From positions 372,001-436,000 of the forward strand of contig NZ_PYMA01000001.1 in the NCBI RefSeq assembly GCF_003026495.1: a stretch of 64,000 nt of DNA, in the 5' to 3' direction. The notes under the pieces are model-generated. The model had not been told where the DNA came from. It did not search any database and saw only the letters and a program-made list of their open reading frames with translations. Below are positions 28,359 through 36,866 of this stretch, in pieces. A program made the position numbers and the translations under genes. The first letter of the stretch is position 1; every line of letters starts with the position of its first letter. Source of the DNA: Photobacterium sanctipauli. Its GTDB lineage: Bacteria > Pseudomonadota > Gammaproteobacteria > Enterobacterales > Vibrionaceae.

Positions 28359-31055
28359 TTGCATCGCTTCAGATTTATCGGACGTCATCACGAAGTGCAG
28401 TTCACCACCGTCTTTTAGATCACTGTGGGCAAAGCTGAAATTGTCCCCCAGCGCCTGGCCGTTGATAGTCACTGACTTAACGTAAATGCTCTCTTCACTG
28501 TTGTTTTGCGATGTAATGGTGAATTTGCCGCCATCAACAGGGATCACAGCTTTGTCGAACAGAGGACGGCCAATGGTATAGGTGGCATCCCCCGGCGTGA
28601 CTTGATAGAAACCCAGTGCAGACATCACATACCAAGCCGACATTTGGCCGACATCTTCGTTACCGATCAGGCCTTCAAGCGTTGGGTGGTAGAACTCGTT
28701 CATGGCTTGGTCGACCACTTCTTGGGTCTTCCAAGGCTCTGCCGTCCAGTTGTATAGGTAAGGGACGTGGTGATCCGGCTCGTTACCCATCACAAACTGG
28801 CCTATGTAGCCCGACATGTCATGGGATTGGCTGGTGTCTGCATTAGGATCGGCATTAAACAATGCGTTCAGGTTGGTCAGGAATGCGGCTTTGCCCTGTT
28901 CAGTCACGCTTTCAGGCAGTGAGAAGTCCGTCCGTTCAATGAATTCGCCCGCCATCACATTGGCGAGGCCATTCAAGCTATGGGGCGCGAACCATGTCCA
29001 TTGCCATGTATTGCCCTCGGTAAAGTCTTCGCCACGGTGCTCGGCGCGGTATGGCCAAAATACATCGCTTTCAGTGAGCGCAGAACGATCTTTACACGCG
29101 TCGTAGTCCATACCATCGGGAATCGACAACGCCATATTCTCATCCAAGCATTCCGCTTTGAGGTTGTTCGCCCAAACTTTGTTACCACTGTTCATGTAAG
29201 CTGGGCGCATAAAGCCTGTCACACCCAATGCGTTACCGTTGGGATCTTGCAATTTGCCGTATTGAGTTGGGTTGTAATCAAAGTAGTTTTTGAACGACTC
29301 AGAGCGAGCCATGTAACGTTGGTACTGCTGATCGTTACCAGCCAGTTTGGCTATTTGCGCAATACACCAGTCGTAGTAGGCATTTTCCAAACCATAAGAA
29401 ACCGACTCGCTCACTAGCTCATCGTATTTATCCACTCTCAAGCCTTCAACATAGCCCGGCTTGTCACCTGCGTCTGGTGCCCATTTGGTATTTGCTGGAA
29501 TGAAACCGATGTCTTCTTGGTAGTCGTTATGGCGCGTCATTACCGTAAAGCGCTTGTCACCATTCCACGCGTCTTGGTACGGCACCCAACTTTCGGTTTT
29601 GGCGAGGTCAAAGTTCACCGTTTCTTCCGCCGCTTGGAGCGCCAAGTCAAACTCGTCGGTGGTAAAGGCATCTGGGTGTTTCACCATAATATCGGCAATC
29701 ACAGACACCGCAGGATGGCCTACCATTTCCCCGGTATAGTCTGAGTGCAGCTCCCATTTCGGTAACACACCGCCGGTTCGGTATTTATTTAGCAAGTCGC
29801 GGGCATGCTCGATGGCACGGTCTTTGTCGATGATGGTTTTCAGTGGGTGGGCAGCGCGGAAGGTATCCCACATCGAGTACACAGAATAGTTAACTAAGCC
29901 GTCTTCGGCCTGATGCACCTTGCCATCCATGCCACGGTATTTGCCATCGACATCTTGGTACAAGAATGGCGCGATGAAGGTGCGGTATAGCGAGGTATAG
30001 AACATGGTTTTATCCGCTGCATTTCCCCCCTCCAGCTCGAACTCACCCAGTAGGTTTTGCCACGACATGCGGTTTTGCTCCACCACATCATCGAAATCCC
30101 AACCGTTAGCATCTGCCTGTAAGTTCTTTAATGCGCCGTCAACACCCGTACCAGACACCGCCACTTTGACAACAAGTGGTTCGTCATTCTTGCCAAAGTT
30201 CAAGTGGGTCATCACGTCGTTGACACGTCGAGCCAAACGCTCTGGATCCGGCTCTGGTTCACCCGGCATTGACTCATGCTCGGCATAACCCCGGTAGTCC
30301 TCCAGGCCAACTTCGGTCGCATCGGTTGGACTCAAGTTGCTTTCTGAAGCGAGCTTTGAATACAGGTTCTCTTCGACAATTGGCTCAGAAAATTCTGCGG
30401 CGAAGAAAACGGTCTGCCATTGCCCCCACTCATTGGATGTTCGCGCACCCACAACCGTCGTGTCATTAACTCGCTTGTAGTAGATACTGCGTGAGTGGTT
30501 GCCATATTGCTCAAGCAGCTCGTGCTGGAGATCGATACGTACTTTGCGGTCTTCACCCGGCTTAAAGGTGTAGCGTTGAAATGCCACGCGATCGGTGGTC
30601 GATAACTCAACCTTGACGCCCGTTTCCATTAAGTCCACCGCGTAATAGCCCACTTCAGCTACTTCGGCAGTCTTATCCATGGTGACGGGATCCGTGTTGA
30701 AACCGGTGTAAGGCAAAAAAGCAAAATCATTTAAGTCGCCCTTACCCGCACCGGAAATATGCGTCATGGAAAAACCAGAGATCAAGCTATGCACGGGATC
30801 ATACTCAACCGGCGAGCCCTTCCCTTCCCACCCCGTAGGGTCAAAGTTATCAGGCGACGGCTGGATCATGCCTTCAGGCATAACCGGTGACGGATTAACG
30901 TTACCTAACCCCTGTGTACCAATAAGGGTGTCAACGTATTCCAAAATAGGCGTCGAGGTGAAAGGCGTTTCCGAGTTTGAATCGCTGTTGCAGCCAACAA
31001 GACCAAGCAGGACGGAAAGCACTGCCGTAGAAAGAAGTGTTCTTTTTAGTTTCAT
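28350..31055 (-). CDS. GH92 alpha-mannosidase lipoprotein C, divergent
   Basis: A 901-aa GH92 lipoprotein, the longest of the four. The start at 31055 (MKLKRTLLST, lipobox GLVGC) is chosen because it gives a normal lipoprotein signal; an in-frame start nine codons earlier would add a charged extension. It departs from the other three in key N-terminal segments (VDTLIGTQGLGNVNPSP, SGFSMTHISGAGKGDLND) and has an extra segment around residues 235-290, so substrate or linkage preference may differ. The C-terminal half keeps TEGNTWQWTWFAPHS, GNEPDHHVPYLYNWT and GNEDVGQMSAWYVMSALG. Its last residues (MTSDKSEAMQAQ) and 3' flank are nearly identical to copy A. Confidence 0.9.
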   Translation of the reverse strand: MKLKRTLLSTAVLSVLLGLVGCNSDSNSETPFTSTPILEYVDTLIGTQGLGNVNPSPVMPEGMIQPSPDNFDPTGWEGKGSPVEYDPVHSLISGFSMTHISGAGKGDLNDFAFLPYTGFNTDPVTMDKTAEVAEVGYYAVDLMETGVKVELSTTDRVAFQRYTFKPGEDRKVRIDLQHELLEQYGNHSRSIYYKRVNDTTVVGARTSNEWGQWQTVFFAAEFSEPIVEENLYSKLASESNLSPTDATEVGLEDYRGYAEHESMPGEPEPDPERLARRVNDVMTHLNFGKNDEPLVVKVAVSGTGVDGALKNLQADANGWDFDDVVEQNRMSWQNLLGEFELEGGNAADKTMFYTSLYRTFIAPFLYQDVDGKYRGMDGKVHQAEDGLVNYSVYSMWDTFRAAHPLKTIIDKDRAIEHARDLLNKYRTGGVLPKWELHSDYTGEMVGHPAVSVIADIMVKHPDAFTTDEFDLALQAAEETVNFDLAKTESWVPYQDAWNGDKRFTVMTRHNDYQEDIGFIPANTKWAPDAGDKPGYVEGLRVDKYDELVSESVSYGLENAYYDWCIAQIAKLAGNDQQYQRYMARSESFKNYFDYNPTQYGKLQDPNGNALGVTGFMRPAYMNSGNKVWANNLKAECLDENMALSIPDGMDYDACKDRSALTESDVFWPYRAEHRGEDFTEGNTWQWTWFAPHSLNGLANVMAGEFIERTDFSLPESVTEQGKAAFLTNLNALFNADPNADTSQSHDMSGYIGQFVMGNEPDHHVPYLYNWTAEPWKTQEVVDQAMNEFYHPTLEGLIGNEDVGQMSAWYVMSALGFYQVTPGDATYTIGRPLFDKAVIPVDGGKFTITSQNNSEESIYVKSVTINGQALGDNFSFAHSDLKDGGELHFVMTSDKSEAMQAQ

Positions 31056-31084
31056 TATTTTATCCACGATTGGTTTATACACGT

Positions 31085-31115
31085 AAAAAAAGGGGACACG
31101 AGGTCCCCTAAAAAA
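31085..31115 (-). terminator. Hairpin between GH92 copies D and C
   Basis: GGGGAC / GTCCCC stem (31092-31097 with 31103-31108) flanked by A on both sides. On the minus strand TTTTTT runs lie on both sides, fitting a terminator or attenuator downstream of copy D. Confidence 0.65.
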
Positions 31116-31120
31116 TGAAG

Positions 31121-33553
31121 TTACTTGGCTAAGTTGGCTTGCATCGCCTCGAACTTGTTTGCAGTCATGACAAAATGCAGTTCACCACCCGCTTTAAATT
31201 CACTGTGCTGGAAGGTGTTGTACACATCCAAAGGCTTACCATTGATGGTGACCTCTTTGATGTACATATTGTCTGGGCCATTATTTTCAGCAGTCACCGT
31301 AAATGAGCCGGAACCAATATCTACCGTTGCCTTATCAAAGATTGGGCGACCGATACTGTAGGTAGGGTCGGTCGGCGAGATTTGGTAGAAGCCCAGCGCA
31401 GACATCAAGTACCAGGCAGACATCTGCCCCACATCCTCGTTACCGATAATGCCGTCAGGCGTAGGCTTGTAGAACTGGTCGTAAACCTGATCGAGGTATT
31501 CCTGCGCCTTGTAAGATTCTTCGGTGCGGTTGTACAGGTAAATCACATGGTGTGATGGCTCGTTGCCGTGGATATACTGGCCGATGTAGCCTGTCATATC
31601 TTGGTGGGCTTCACCCCCCTCAGGATCGGCATTAAACAAGTTGTTTAGCTTGTCGTTTAACCCTTGGGTTCCCCCCATGATTTCCGTGAGCTTGTCCAAA
31701 TCTTGCATAAATGCCCACTGCCACTGCCACGCGTTGCCTTCGGTGTAGTAGTAAGCATCGGACTGATAAGGGTCGAAATCAGCCGACGCGTATTTCAGCT
31801 CACATGGATCAACGCCATCCTCTTTCAGCTCGGTAGGTACAAAGAAGCCGGTACCATCCGCATTACCTGCATCAGCATCCCAGTGGTTAAGCGAGTTGTA
31901 GGAGCGTGCTTTAAACTCTTCGTAGCCGTCCATATCGCCTGCGGCTTTGGCCATTTCGGCGATAGTCCAATCGTAGAATGAAAACTCCAGCGAGTAAGAC
32001 ACTGAGTTCCAGTTCGGATAACGAACACATTTTTCACTTTCGTGATAGCTCAATTGACCCGCCATTAGCGAGCTGAGAATGTCATCATGAATTTGCGGGT
32101 ATTCATGCGGGGTATAGCGAGCAGACTTCACCGATGCCTTGTACGCAGTTTCCGCATCAATCAAACCTTTGGTGACAGCATCGCCCAAAATCGCGGCGGA
32201 TGGGTAACCGATCATGGTGCCCGTTTCTGAACCGTGGCCTTCCCACTTCGGTAACAAGCCAAATTCATCATTCGATTTACGGATCAAATCTTTCGCATAC
32301 AATGTGGCTTGATCAGGGTCGATAATGGTCCACATCGGGTGAACCGCACGGAAGGTATCCCAGGTTGAGTAAATCGAGTAGTTAGGGACATCGCCTTCCT
32401 CTAGCCTGCGTGTAGCGCCAAGCATATCCACATACTGGCCATCGACATCATAGAACTCGATTGGCGCAATCATCATATGGTACATGCCAGTGTAGAAGTT
32501 GGTTTTCTCGGCGTCACTTCCCCCTTCAACCTGGATTTTCGCCAGCTTCTCAGCCCACGCATACTCGGCAGCCTCTTTTACTTTTTCCAGCTCAAAACTT
32601 GGGGCTTCAGCTTCTAAGTTTTTCTGCGCCCCTTGCCAGTTCACAGGCGAAATGCCGACACGGATTTCAATGGCCTCTTCACCCGCGCCAAAGCTTAGGT
32701 AGGCGGTGAGATCATTCCCTTCATAAACCGACTTCGGCTCCATGTCCAAATTAGGTAGGCTACCGTCTTCACCCAGCATAGCCTTGGCGATTGGCTGGCT
32801 GAATTTGGCATAGAAGAAGATATCGTGACCTTGGTGATCTTGGCCTTGGAACCAGCCAGTGGATTTCTTGCTGCCACGAATGGTGTAGTCATCCACCACC
32901 TCGAGTTTGTTATTTAGTGACTCACCGTTGTTGTTCATTAGGGTGTGGCCTAAATCGAACTTCACATTTCGCTCGGCACCCTCAGCAAAAACGTATCGAT
33001 GTAAGCCAACGCGCTTGGTTGCGCTAAGCTCAACCTCGATTTGACCTTGGTTTAGTTTGGTTCGGTAGTAGCCCGCACTGGCTTCTTCGTTGGCTTTATC
33101 GAAGGTATTCAACTGCTTGTTCGCTAAATCCGAGTATGGCAACACCAGCACATCGCCTAAATCGGTCGCGCCGGTGCCTGATAGGTGGGTATGAGAAAAA
33201 CCATAAAGCGGCACATCTGTATCAACCACCTCGCCTGTTTCATAATTCGAGGAATCCCAATAGCCAGATGCCGAGTGCCAAGGGTTCAGGCCAGACTCGT
33301 GATCGGTACCAGAGCCAATAAACGTATCCGGCGATAGCTGAACCATACCTGCGGGTACTGTTGCCCCAGGGAATGTATGGCCTGAAGCAGCGGTACCGAT
33401 CATCGGGTCGACATATTCCAGCACAGCGAGATCCACCACCGGATCGCCAGACCCTTTACCTGACGAATCATCGTCACTATTGCAGCCGACTAAACCACCA
33501 GAAAGACCAACCAAGATAGCCAAAGAGAGGAAGTTGCGTTTATACATTTGCAT
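31121..33553 (-). CDS. GH92 alpha-mannosidase lipoprotein D
   Basis: An 810-aa GH92 lipoprotein with lipobox GLVGC and Asn at +2. Segments are VDPMIGTAASGHTFPG, YGFSHTHLSGTGATDLGD, SIYSTWDTFRAVHPM, TEGNAWQWQWAFMQD, HGNEPSHHVIYLYN and GNEDVGQMSAWYLMSALGFY. It is first of the GH92 genes after the PTS genes. Start uncertain between 33553 and 33547; neither has a clear ribosome site. It ends MQANLAK, three residues longer than the shared tail of the others. Confidence 0.9.
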   Translation of the reverse strand: MQMYKRNFLSLAILVGLSGGLVGCNSDDDSSGKGSGDPVVDLAVLEYVDPMIGTAASGHTFPGATVPAGMVQLSPDTFIGSGTDHESGLNPWHSASGYWDSSNYETGEVVDTDVPLYGFSHTHLSGTGATDLGDVLVLPYSDLANKQLNTFDKANEEASAGYYRTKLNQGQIEVELSATKRVGLHRYVFAEGAERNVKFDLGHTLMNNNGESLNNKLEVVDDYTIRGSKKSTGWFQGQDHQGHDIFFYAKFSQPIAKAMLGEDGSLPNLDMEPKSVYEGNDLTAYLSFGAGEEAIEIRVGISPVNWQGAQKNLEAEAPSFELEKVKEAAEYAWAEKLAKIQVEGGSDAEKTNFYTGMYHMMIAPIEFYDVDGQYVDMLGATRRLEEGDVPNYSIYSTWDTFRAVHPMWTIIDPDQATLYAKDLIRKSNDEFGLLPKWEGHGSETGTMIGYPSAAILGDAVTKGLIDAETAYKASVKSARYTPHEYPQIHDDILSSLMAGQLSYHESEKCVRYPNWNSVSYSLEFSFYDWTIAEMAKAAGDMDGYEEFKARSYNSLNHWDADAGNADGTGFFVPTELKEDGVDPCELKYASADFDPYQSDAYYYTEGNAWQWQWAFMQDLDKLTEIMGGTQGLNDKLNNLFNADPEGGEAHQDMTGYIGQYIHGNEPSHHVIYLYNRTEESYKAQEYLDQVYDQFYKPTPDGIIGNEDVGQMSAWYLMSALGFYQISPTDPTYSIGRPIFDKATVDIGSGSFTVTAENNGPDNMYIKEVTINGKPLDVYNTFQHSEFKAGGELHFVMTANKFEAMQANLAK

Positions 33554-33584
33554 ACCGTTTTGTCGTTATTTTTTGTAGGGAAAT

Positions 33585-33608
33585 AGAGCCCTTAGGGGGA
33601 AGGGCTCT
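33585..33608. other. Hairpin between EIICB and the GH92 genes
   Basis: A 9-bp stem AGAGCCCTT / AAGGGCTCT with a 6-nt loop in the 87-bp gap. It could reduce read-through from the PTS genes or stabilise a processed message. Confidence 0.55.
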
Positions 33609-33640
33609 TAAGGGAGGAGCATTTATTTAAGGGTTCGGAT

Positions 33641-35038
33641 TTAAGCGTTAATCAAGGTTGCGGCCTTGCGCATCGCTTCTTTGGTTGAACACTCAACCAC
33701 CTTTGCGTTAGCAAAACGGTGAGCGTCTTTCACTTGGATATCGTGGGCCAAAATAACCAGCTTCGCATTGGCAACATCCAGGTCGGTGATACGGTTCTGA
33801 ATACCGTTTTGGCCTTGGGTTTCAACTTTGATTTTGATGCCAGCCGCGGCGCCTGCTTTTTCCAGTGCTTTTGCTGCCATGAAAGTGTGTGCAACGCCTG
33901 ATGGGCAGCAAGTTACAGCAACAATGTCGTACTCGCCTTCGCCAGCTGCTGGTGCAACCTGTGCTTGAACAGGTTCAGCGTCTACCATGTCATCTTCCGT
34001 TTCTTCTGCAACTGGCTTCCAGAAACCGACAATCAGTGCTGTGGTGATCGAGCCTAGTGCGATGCCAACAACGTACATAGGAATGTTGCTCGATACTGGC
34101 GCAGTGATCAGGCCACCCCATGGTGCATGTAGTAATACATCTGTTAGGAAGCCAAACACACAACCAACGATACCACCAACCACAATCGAAGGTAGAACAC
34201 GCAGCGGGTCGTTGGCAGCAAACGGGATCGCGCCTTCAGAGATACCAATTGAGCCCATGATTGCAGCGGCTTTACCTGCTTCTTGCTCTTGCTTGGTGAA
34301 CTTCTTCTTAAATAGGAAGGTCGCCAGTGCCATACCCAGCGGTGGAGTACAGATTGCAATACCCACACCACCCATTAGCCAAGGCTGGGTGTCCACTTGT
34401 GTTTGAGCAAACAAGGTCGCCACTTTGTTGATAGGGCCACCCATGTCAAATGCTGTCATACCACCAAGAATCGTACCCAACACCACTTTCGAAGCACCGG
34501 CCATTGAAGCCAAAAACTCATTCATTGATGCCATGAAAAGCTTAATCGGCTCACCAATACCCCATAGCACAATACCTGCTGAGATCAGCGTACCGATAAG
34601 CGGGTAAATGAAGTAAGCACCCAATGCGGTCAAGTTAGCCGATAGCGGGATCTTCTTCAGTTGAAGTACCACGCCACCCGCAATGAAACCCGCCACGATA
34701 CAACCGAGGAAACCGCCTCCCATATCAGCCATGATGCCAGAAGCAATCATCGCAGGAGCCAATGCTGGTTTATCGGCAATGGAGTAACCGATAAAACCAC
34801 CTAAAATAATAGGGAATAACACCAAGCCTTTAATTCCGATATTCGAAATGTCAGCTAATAAGCCATCAGCAGGCACCGCACCTTTACCGGAGGCCATTAC
34901 CGCGAGGGCAAGTAATACACCACCGGCAACAATAAATGGCAACATATGGGAAGTACCAAATAAAAGGTGGCCTTTCATGGTACTTAAGATTTTTTTATAA
35001 TCGCTATTATTATTTGCTTGAGCTGTAATTGTAGTCAT
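33641..35038 (-). CDS. Fructose-family PTS enzyme IICB
   Basis: A 465-aa protein with an N-terminal EIIC domain (about 15-345; TAFDMGGPINKVA, GISEGAIPFAANDP) and a C-terminal EIIB domain with Cys378 in VTCCPSGVAHTF. The matching EIIA is the next upstream gene, 10 bp away. AAGG lies 8 bp before the ATG. Its closeness to the A-C-B enzyme at 16151-18022 suggests a shared type of sugar. Position ahead of four mannosidase genes on the same strand makes mannose or a mannoside the likely substrate; this is inference. Confidence 0.87.
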   Translation of the reverse strand: MTTITAQANNNSDYKKILSTMKGHLLFGTSHMLPFIVAGGVLLALAVMASGKGAVPADGLLADISNIGIKGLVLFPIILGGFIGYSIADKPALAPAMIASGIMADMGGGFLGCIVAGFIAGGVVLQLKKIPLSANLTALGAYFIYPLIGTLISAGIVLWGIGEPIKLFMASMNEFLASMAGASKVVLGTILGGMTAFDMGGPINKVATLFAQTQVDTQPWLMGGVGIAICTPPLGMALATFLFKKKFTKQEQEAGKAAAIMGSIGISEGAIPFAANDPLRVLPSIVVGGIVGCVFGFLTDVLLHAPWGGLITAPVSSNIPMYVVGIALGSITTALIVGFWKPVAEETEDDMVDAEPVQAQVAPAAGEGEYDIVAVTCCPSGVAHTFMAAKALEKAGAAAGIKIKVETQGQNGIQNRITDLDVANAKLVILAHDIQVKDAHRFANAKVVECSTKEAMRKAATLINA

Positions 35039-35048
35039 GTTTCACGCC

Positions 35049-35489
35049 TTAAGAATTAATTAAAACATTTAGTATTTGATGCTCGTCTTTTGCGTTGTGG
35101 ATATCTCCGATGAATTCTTCGCTAAACTTCCCGAATAACTCTTGAAGAACATAAATATGATGGTCAGCGCCGTTATCCGGTGAGGCAATCATGAAAAACA
35201 CTGTGGGTTCAATGCCTTCCTCATCGCCATACTCAATACCTTCGCGCTTAACGCCAACGGCGATTGCAGGTTCAACCACCGCTTTGCTTTTAGAATGGGG
35301 GTAAGCAATGCCATCCATAGAAGTCACGCTGAGTGATTCACGCGCTTCAATGTCCGTTAAGAATGCCTCTTTACTATTAATTCTATTATTTTCAAATAGC
35401 ATATTAGAAAGCTCTTCAAAGACTTCTTTTTTATTGTTAGCTTGAAGATTGCCTTTAATTAAATTTACGTTGGTTAATTCGGTGATCAT
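35049..35489 (-). CDS. Fructose-family PTS EIIA
   Basis: A 146-aa single EIIA domain with phosphoryl His65 in GIAYPHSKS and the family segment VFFMIASPDNGADHHIYVLQEL. It is the first gene of the leftward PTS-mannosidase run and passes phosphate to the EIICB downstream. A CRP-like site lies about 110 bp upstream. Confidence 0.87.
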   Translation of the reverse strand: MITELTNVNLIKGNLQANNKKEVFEELSNMLFENNRINSKEAFLTDIEARESLSVTSMDGIAYPHSKSKAVVEPAIAVGVKREGIEYGDEEGIEPTVFFMIASPDNGADHHIYVLQELFGKFSEEFIGDIHNAKDEHQILNVLINS

Positions 35490-35599
35490 TATTTAACTCT
35501 TTGGTACTGAAGTAATGAGTTAAATTTAGAGAATGTCGAATATTTCTTAAATAGCAAAAAAAAACCAATAACTATATTTTTGTATCACTCGATCTCGAT

Positions 35600-35615
35600 T
35601 GTGAGCAATGTCATA
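35600..35615 (-). promoter_or_regulatory. CRP-like site before the EIIA-GH92 operon
   Basis: TGTGAGCAATGTCATA matches TGTGA-N6-TCACA at 9 of 10 positions, 111 bp before the EIIA start. Catabolite control would suit a PTS operon. Confidence 0.5.
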
Positions 35616-35685
35616 TACCTCCGATGCCATATATAGCCAATTTACTTCAAGGTACAGAGTGTTGAGATTGAAGATCACTTCAATA

Positions 35686-35730
35686 AAAGCAAAGCAAAGC
35701 AAAGCAAAGCAAAGCAAAGCAAAGCAAAGC
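35686..35730. repeat. Simple sequence repeat, nine copies of AAAGC
   Basis: Nine perfect AAAGC units in a row, followed by AA. Runs of this kind change length by replication slippage. It lies between the two divergent control regions, about 200 bp before the EIIA gene and 160 bp before the vctP-like gene. Confidence 0.95.
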
Positions 35731-35815
35731 AATACTAAACCTTACTTTAACCAAGGGATTTATTGTAAAGATTGTAAATTTACATATATTTTCGGCCCTA
35801 TTCATGAGTAACATC

Positions 35816-35834
35816 AATAAAAATAATTCTCATT
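35816..35834 (+). promoter_or_regulatory. Fur-like box before vctP-like gene
   Basis: AATAAAAATAATTCTCATT differs from the Vibrio-type Fur consensus AATGAnAATnATTnTCATT at one fixed base. It ends 57 bp before the first gene of a siderophore transport operon. Confidence 0.65.
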
Positions 35835-35891
35835 TGTGATTAGATTGCACTTATTAGCTTTTAATCAGCTTCAAAACAGACAAGGTTAGTT

Positions 35892-36815
35892 ATGACACGC
35901 TTCACCACGGCTCTAAAATCAGCACTGATCATGGGTGCTTTGGCGTTTAATGCCCCTGCAATGGCAGACACAATTACTGTTGAACATCCTCTTGGTACTG
36001 CAACCTTCGAGCAAACACCGCAGCGCGTGGTGGTTGTCGGCGGCCATGGCAGCCTAGATACCTTAAACCGTTTGGGGATTGAACCTGTTGGTACTGTTAC
36101 CACAATGCTGCCGGAATACCTTGCGGACTACAGCGAGAAAGCCACTTCTATTGGCAGCATGAAAGAAGCAAACTTCGAGCAAATCTTCACGCTTCAGCCT
36201 GATGTGATTATTGCCGAAAGCCGTATGGTCGACGCCTACCCGACGTTATCGTCTATTGCACCGACCGTCATGCACGTTGTTGAAAACGGTAGCTACTGGG
36301 AAGACACCAAGAAAAACTGGCGCATGCTAGGTAAGATCTTCGACAAAGAAGCGGAAGCCGAAAACCTAATCCAAGAAACCGAAGCCGAATTTGCCGAGGT
36401 GCGTGAAATGGTTCAGGCTGAAGGTCTGAAAACACTGGCTGTGATGAACAGCGGTAACAACATTTCAATGTTCGGTGAAGTGAGTCGTTTCTCAGTATTG
36501 TTTGACGAGCTTGGCTTTGAACCAGCACGTACGTCTGATACCCAAAACCCGCACGGCAACCTGATCTCATTCGAGTTCATCGCTGATGCCGCGCCGGACG
36601 TACTATTCATCCTTGATCGCGAAAGTGCTATCGGCCAAAGCTCAGGGAAAGCACAACAGCTATTTGATAACCCGCTTATCAAGAGCACGCCCGCGTACAA
36701 GAACAATCGCATTGTCTTCCTAAACCCAAGTGCTTGGTACCTCACCATTGCCGGGGCTAACGCGACAGAAATCATGATTGAAGATGCCCGCAAGGCAGCC
36801 ACTTCAACGCAATAA
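35892..36815 (+). CDS. vctP: Siderophore ABC transporter, periplasmic binding protein (VctP-like)
   Basis: A 307-aa protein with a signal peptide (residues 1-25, cleaved near PAMADT) and a TroA-like binding fold (RVVVVGGHGSLDTLNRLGIEPVG, then LQPDVIIAESR). It belongs to the FatB/VctP/YclQ group that binds ferric catechol siderophores. AAGG precedes the ATG. The gene order binding protein, permease, permease, ATPase is that of vctPDGC in V. cholerae. No siderophore synthesis or outer-membrane receptor gene is in the window. Confidence 0.83.
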   Translation: MTRFTTALKSALIMGALAFNAPAMADTITVEHPLGTATFEQTPQRVVVVGGHGSLDTLNRLGIEPVGTVTTMLPEYLADYSEKATSIGSMKEANFEQIFTLQPDVIIAESRMVDAYPTLSSIAPTVMHVVENGSYWEDTKKNWRMLGKIFDKEAEAENLIQETEAEFAEVREMVQAEGLKTLAVMNSGNNISMFGEVSRFSVLFDELGFEPARTSDTQNPHGNLISFEFIADAAPDVLFILDRESAIGQSSGKAQQLFDNPLIKSTPAYKNNRIVFLNPSAWYLTIAGANATEIMIEDARKAATSTQ

Positions 36816-36823
36816 CCAATACC

Positions 36824-36843
36824 AGCCCGGCATTTGCCGGGCT
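36824..36843 (+). other. Intercistronic hairpin after vctP-like gene
   Basis: GC-rich stem AGCCCGGC / GCCGGGCT in the 51-bp gap before the permease gene. Such hairpins after binding-protein genes commonly protect the upstream message and lower permease expression. Confidence 0.6.
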
Positions 36844-36866
36844 TCTCTCTATATCCATGATGAATA

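Larger units (their letters stand above)
35490..35891. promoter_or_regulatory. Divergent promoter region, EIIA-GH92 operon and vct-like operon
   Basis: Non-coding. From left to right it has a long A-run near 35550, a CRP-like site at 35600, nine 5-bp repeats at 35686-35730 and a Fur-like box at 35816. Short reading frames across the repeats are low-complexity and not believable as proteins. Confidence 0.6.

Noticed and set aside
35547-35811. Short frames on both strands through the AAAGC repeats
   Set aside because: Products are mostly repeat-derived (KAKQS or FALLC periodicity) with no ribosome site; the region looks regulatory.
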